From Candidatus Helarchaeota archaeon (GTDB lineage Archaea; Asgardarchaeota; Lokiarchaeia; Helarchaeales; JABXJV01): a DNA stretch of 5,675 bases. The notes under the pieces are model-generated. The model did not search any database. It had not been told where the DNA came from and worked only from the letters and a program-made list of their open reading frames with translations. Location of the stretch: contig JABXJV010000218.1 of the NCBI GenBank assembly GCA_013375355.1, forward strand, positions 1 to 5,675. The letters are read 5' to 3'. The translations under genes and the position numbers were made by a program. This document shows positions 5,622-5,675 of this stretch, piece after piece (within the stretch, counting starts at the first letter, position 1; each line of letters begins with the position of its first letter).

Positions 5622-5675
5622 ATGGCTAAAAAATGGATTGAGGACCTAAGGAAGGTCATTTACATCGCAGAGAAA
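5622..5675 (+). CDS. Start of a second gene, probably the ABC-2-type permease partner, cut by the window edge
   Basis: Eighteen codons are visible, beginning MAKKWIEDLRKVIYIAEK, with no stop before the window ends. A basic amphipathic N-terminus with an R-K-x-x-x-I-A-x-K pattern is what ABC-2 permeases carry just before their first membrane helix. The position 10 bases after a DrrA-type ATPase, with a strong GAGGT site, supports that role. No membrane segment is in view, so the product is inferred from context. That the gene is real is much more certain than what it encodes. Confidence 0.7.
   Translation, partial: MAKKWIEDLRKVIYIAEK

Noticed and set aside
4490..5675. ABC transporter unit as a functional part of the primase-GINS block
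   Set aside because: It is transcribed in the opposite direction and belongs to a common exporter family. The shared intergenic region alone does not show a joint function.
1..5675. Mobile elements, CRISPR arrays, tRNA or rRNA genes
   Set aside because: No transposase or integrase, no regularly spaced long direct repeats, and no tRNA-like cloverleaf or rRNA segments were seen. The window is a conserved core-gene region.

Overview
The window reads as archaeal chromosomal DNA. It is AT-rich (roughly 30% GC by eye) and carries archaeal/eukaryotic-type information-processing genes: translation factor aIF2 alpha, ribosomal proteins S27e (eS27) and L44e (eL42), a GINS subunit, and both core primase subunits. 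Candidate promoters are TATA-like boxes, and several genes lack a Shine-Dalgarno sequence, which also fits an archaeon. The lineage cannot be fixed from sequence alone. An AT-rich Asgard (Lokiarchaeia-like) or other TACK/Asgard-type archaeon is a guess, not a conclusion.

Positions 1-4489 hold a block of six genes, all on the minus strand. In transcription order they are priL (4489-3380), priS (3324-2086), a Gins51-type GINS gene (1978-1409), rpl44e (1238-963), rps27e (927-730) and the alpha subunit gene of aIF2 (721 running off the left edge). This is the replication-translation gene neighbourhood described from comparative genomics of archaea, in which primase and GINS genes sit beside L44e, S27e, aIF2 alpha and Nop10. 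Nop10 would be expected just beyond the left edge. The last three genes are packed tightly (gaps of 35 and 8 bases) and probably share a transcript. A separate TATA-like box precedes rpl44e in a 170-base spacer.

Positions 4490-4624 are a divergent intergenic region. It carries a candidate priL promoter on the minus strand and a candidate ABC promoter on the plus strand. Three short palindromes of the form TTAA-N(3-4)-TTAA start at 4533, 4562 and 4591, exactly 29 bases apart. This is the only non-coding structure in the window that looks organised, and chance remains possible in such AT-rich DNA.

Positions 4625-5675 hold a plus-strand two-gene unit: a DrrA/CcmA-type ABC exporter ATPase, then the first 18 codons of a second protein. 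That protein is probably the ABC-2-type membrane partner, with a good GAGGT ribosome binding site overlapping the ATPase stop codon. This unit has no evident functional link to the replication-translation block.

I see no mobile element, CRISPR array, tRNA, rRNA or clearly new system. The points most worth a second look are the extra cysteine module inside the PriS zinc region, the non-canonical C-terminal tail of PriL, the serines of aIF2 alpha that align with the regulatory serine of eIF2 alpha, the Q-loop Glu of the ABC protein, and the phased palindromes.
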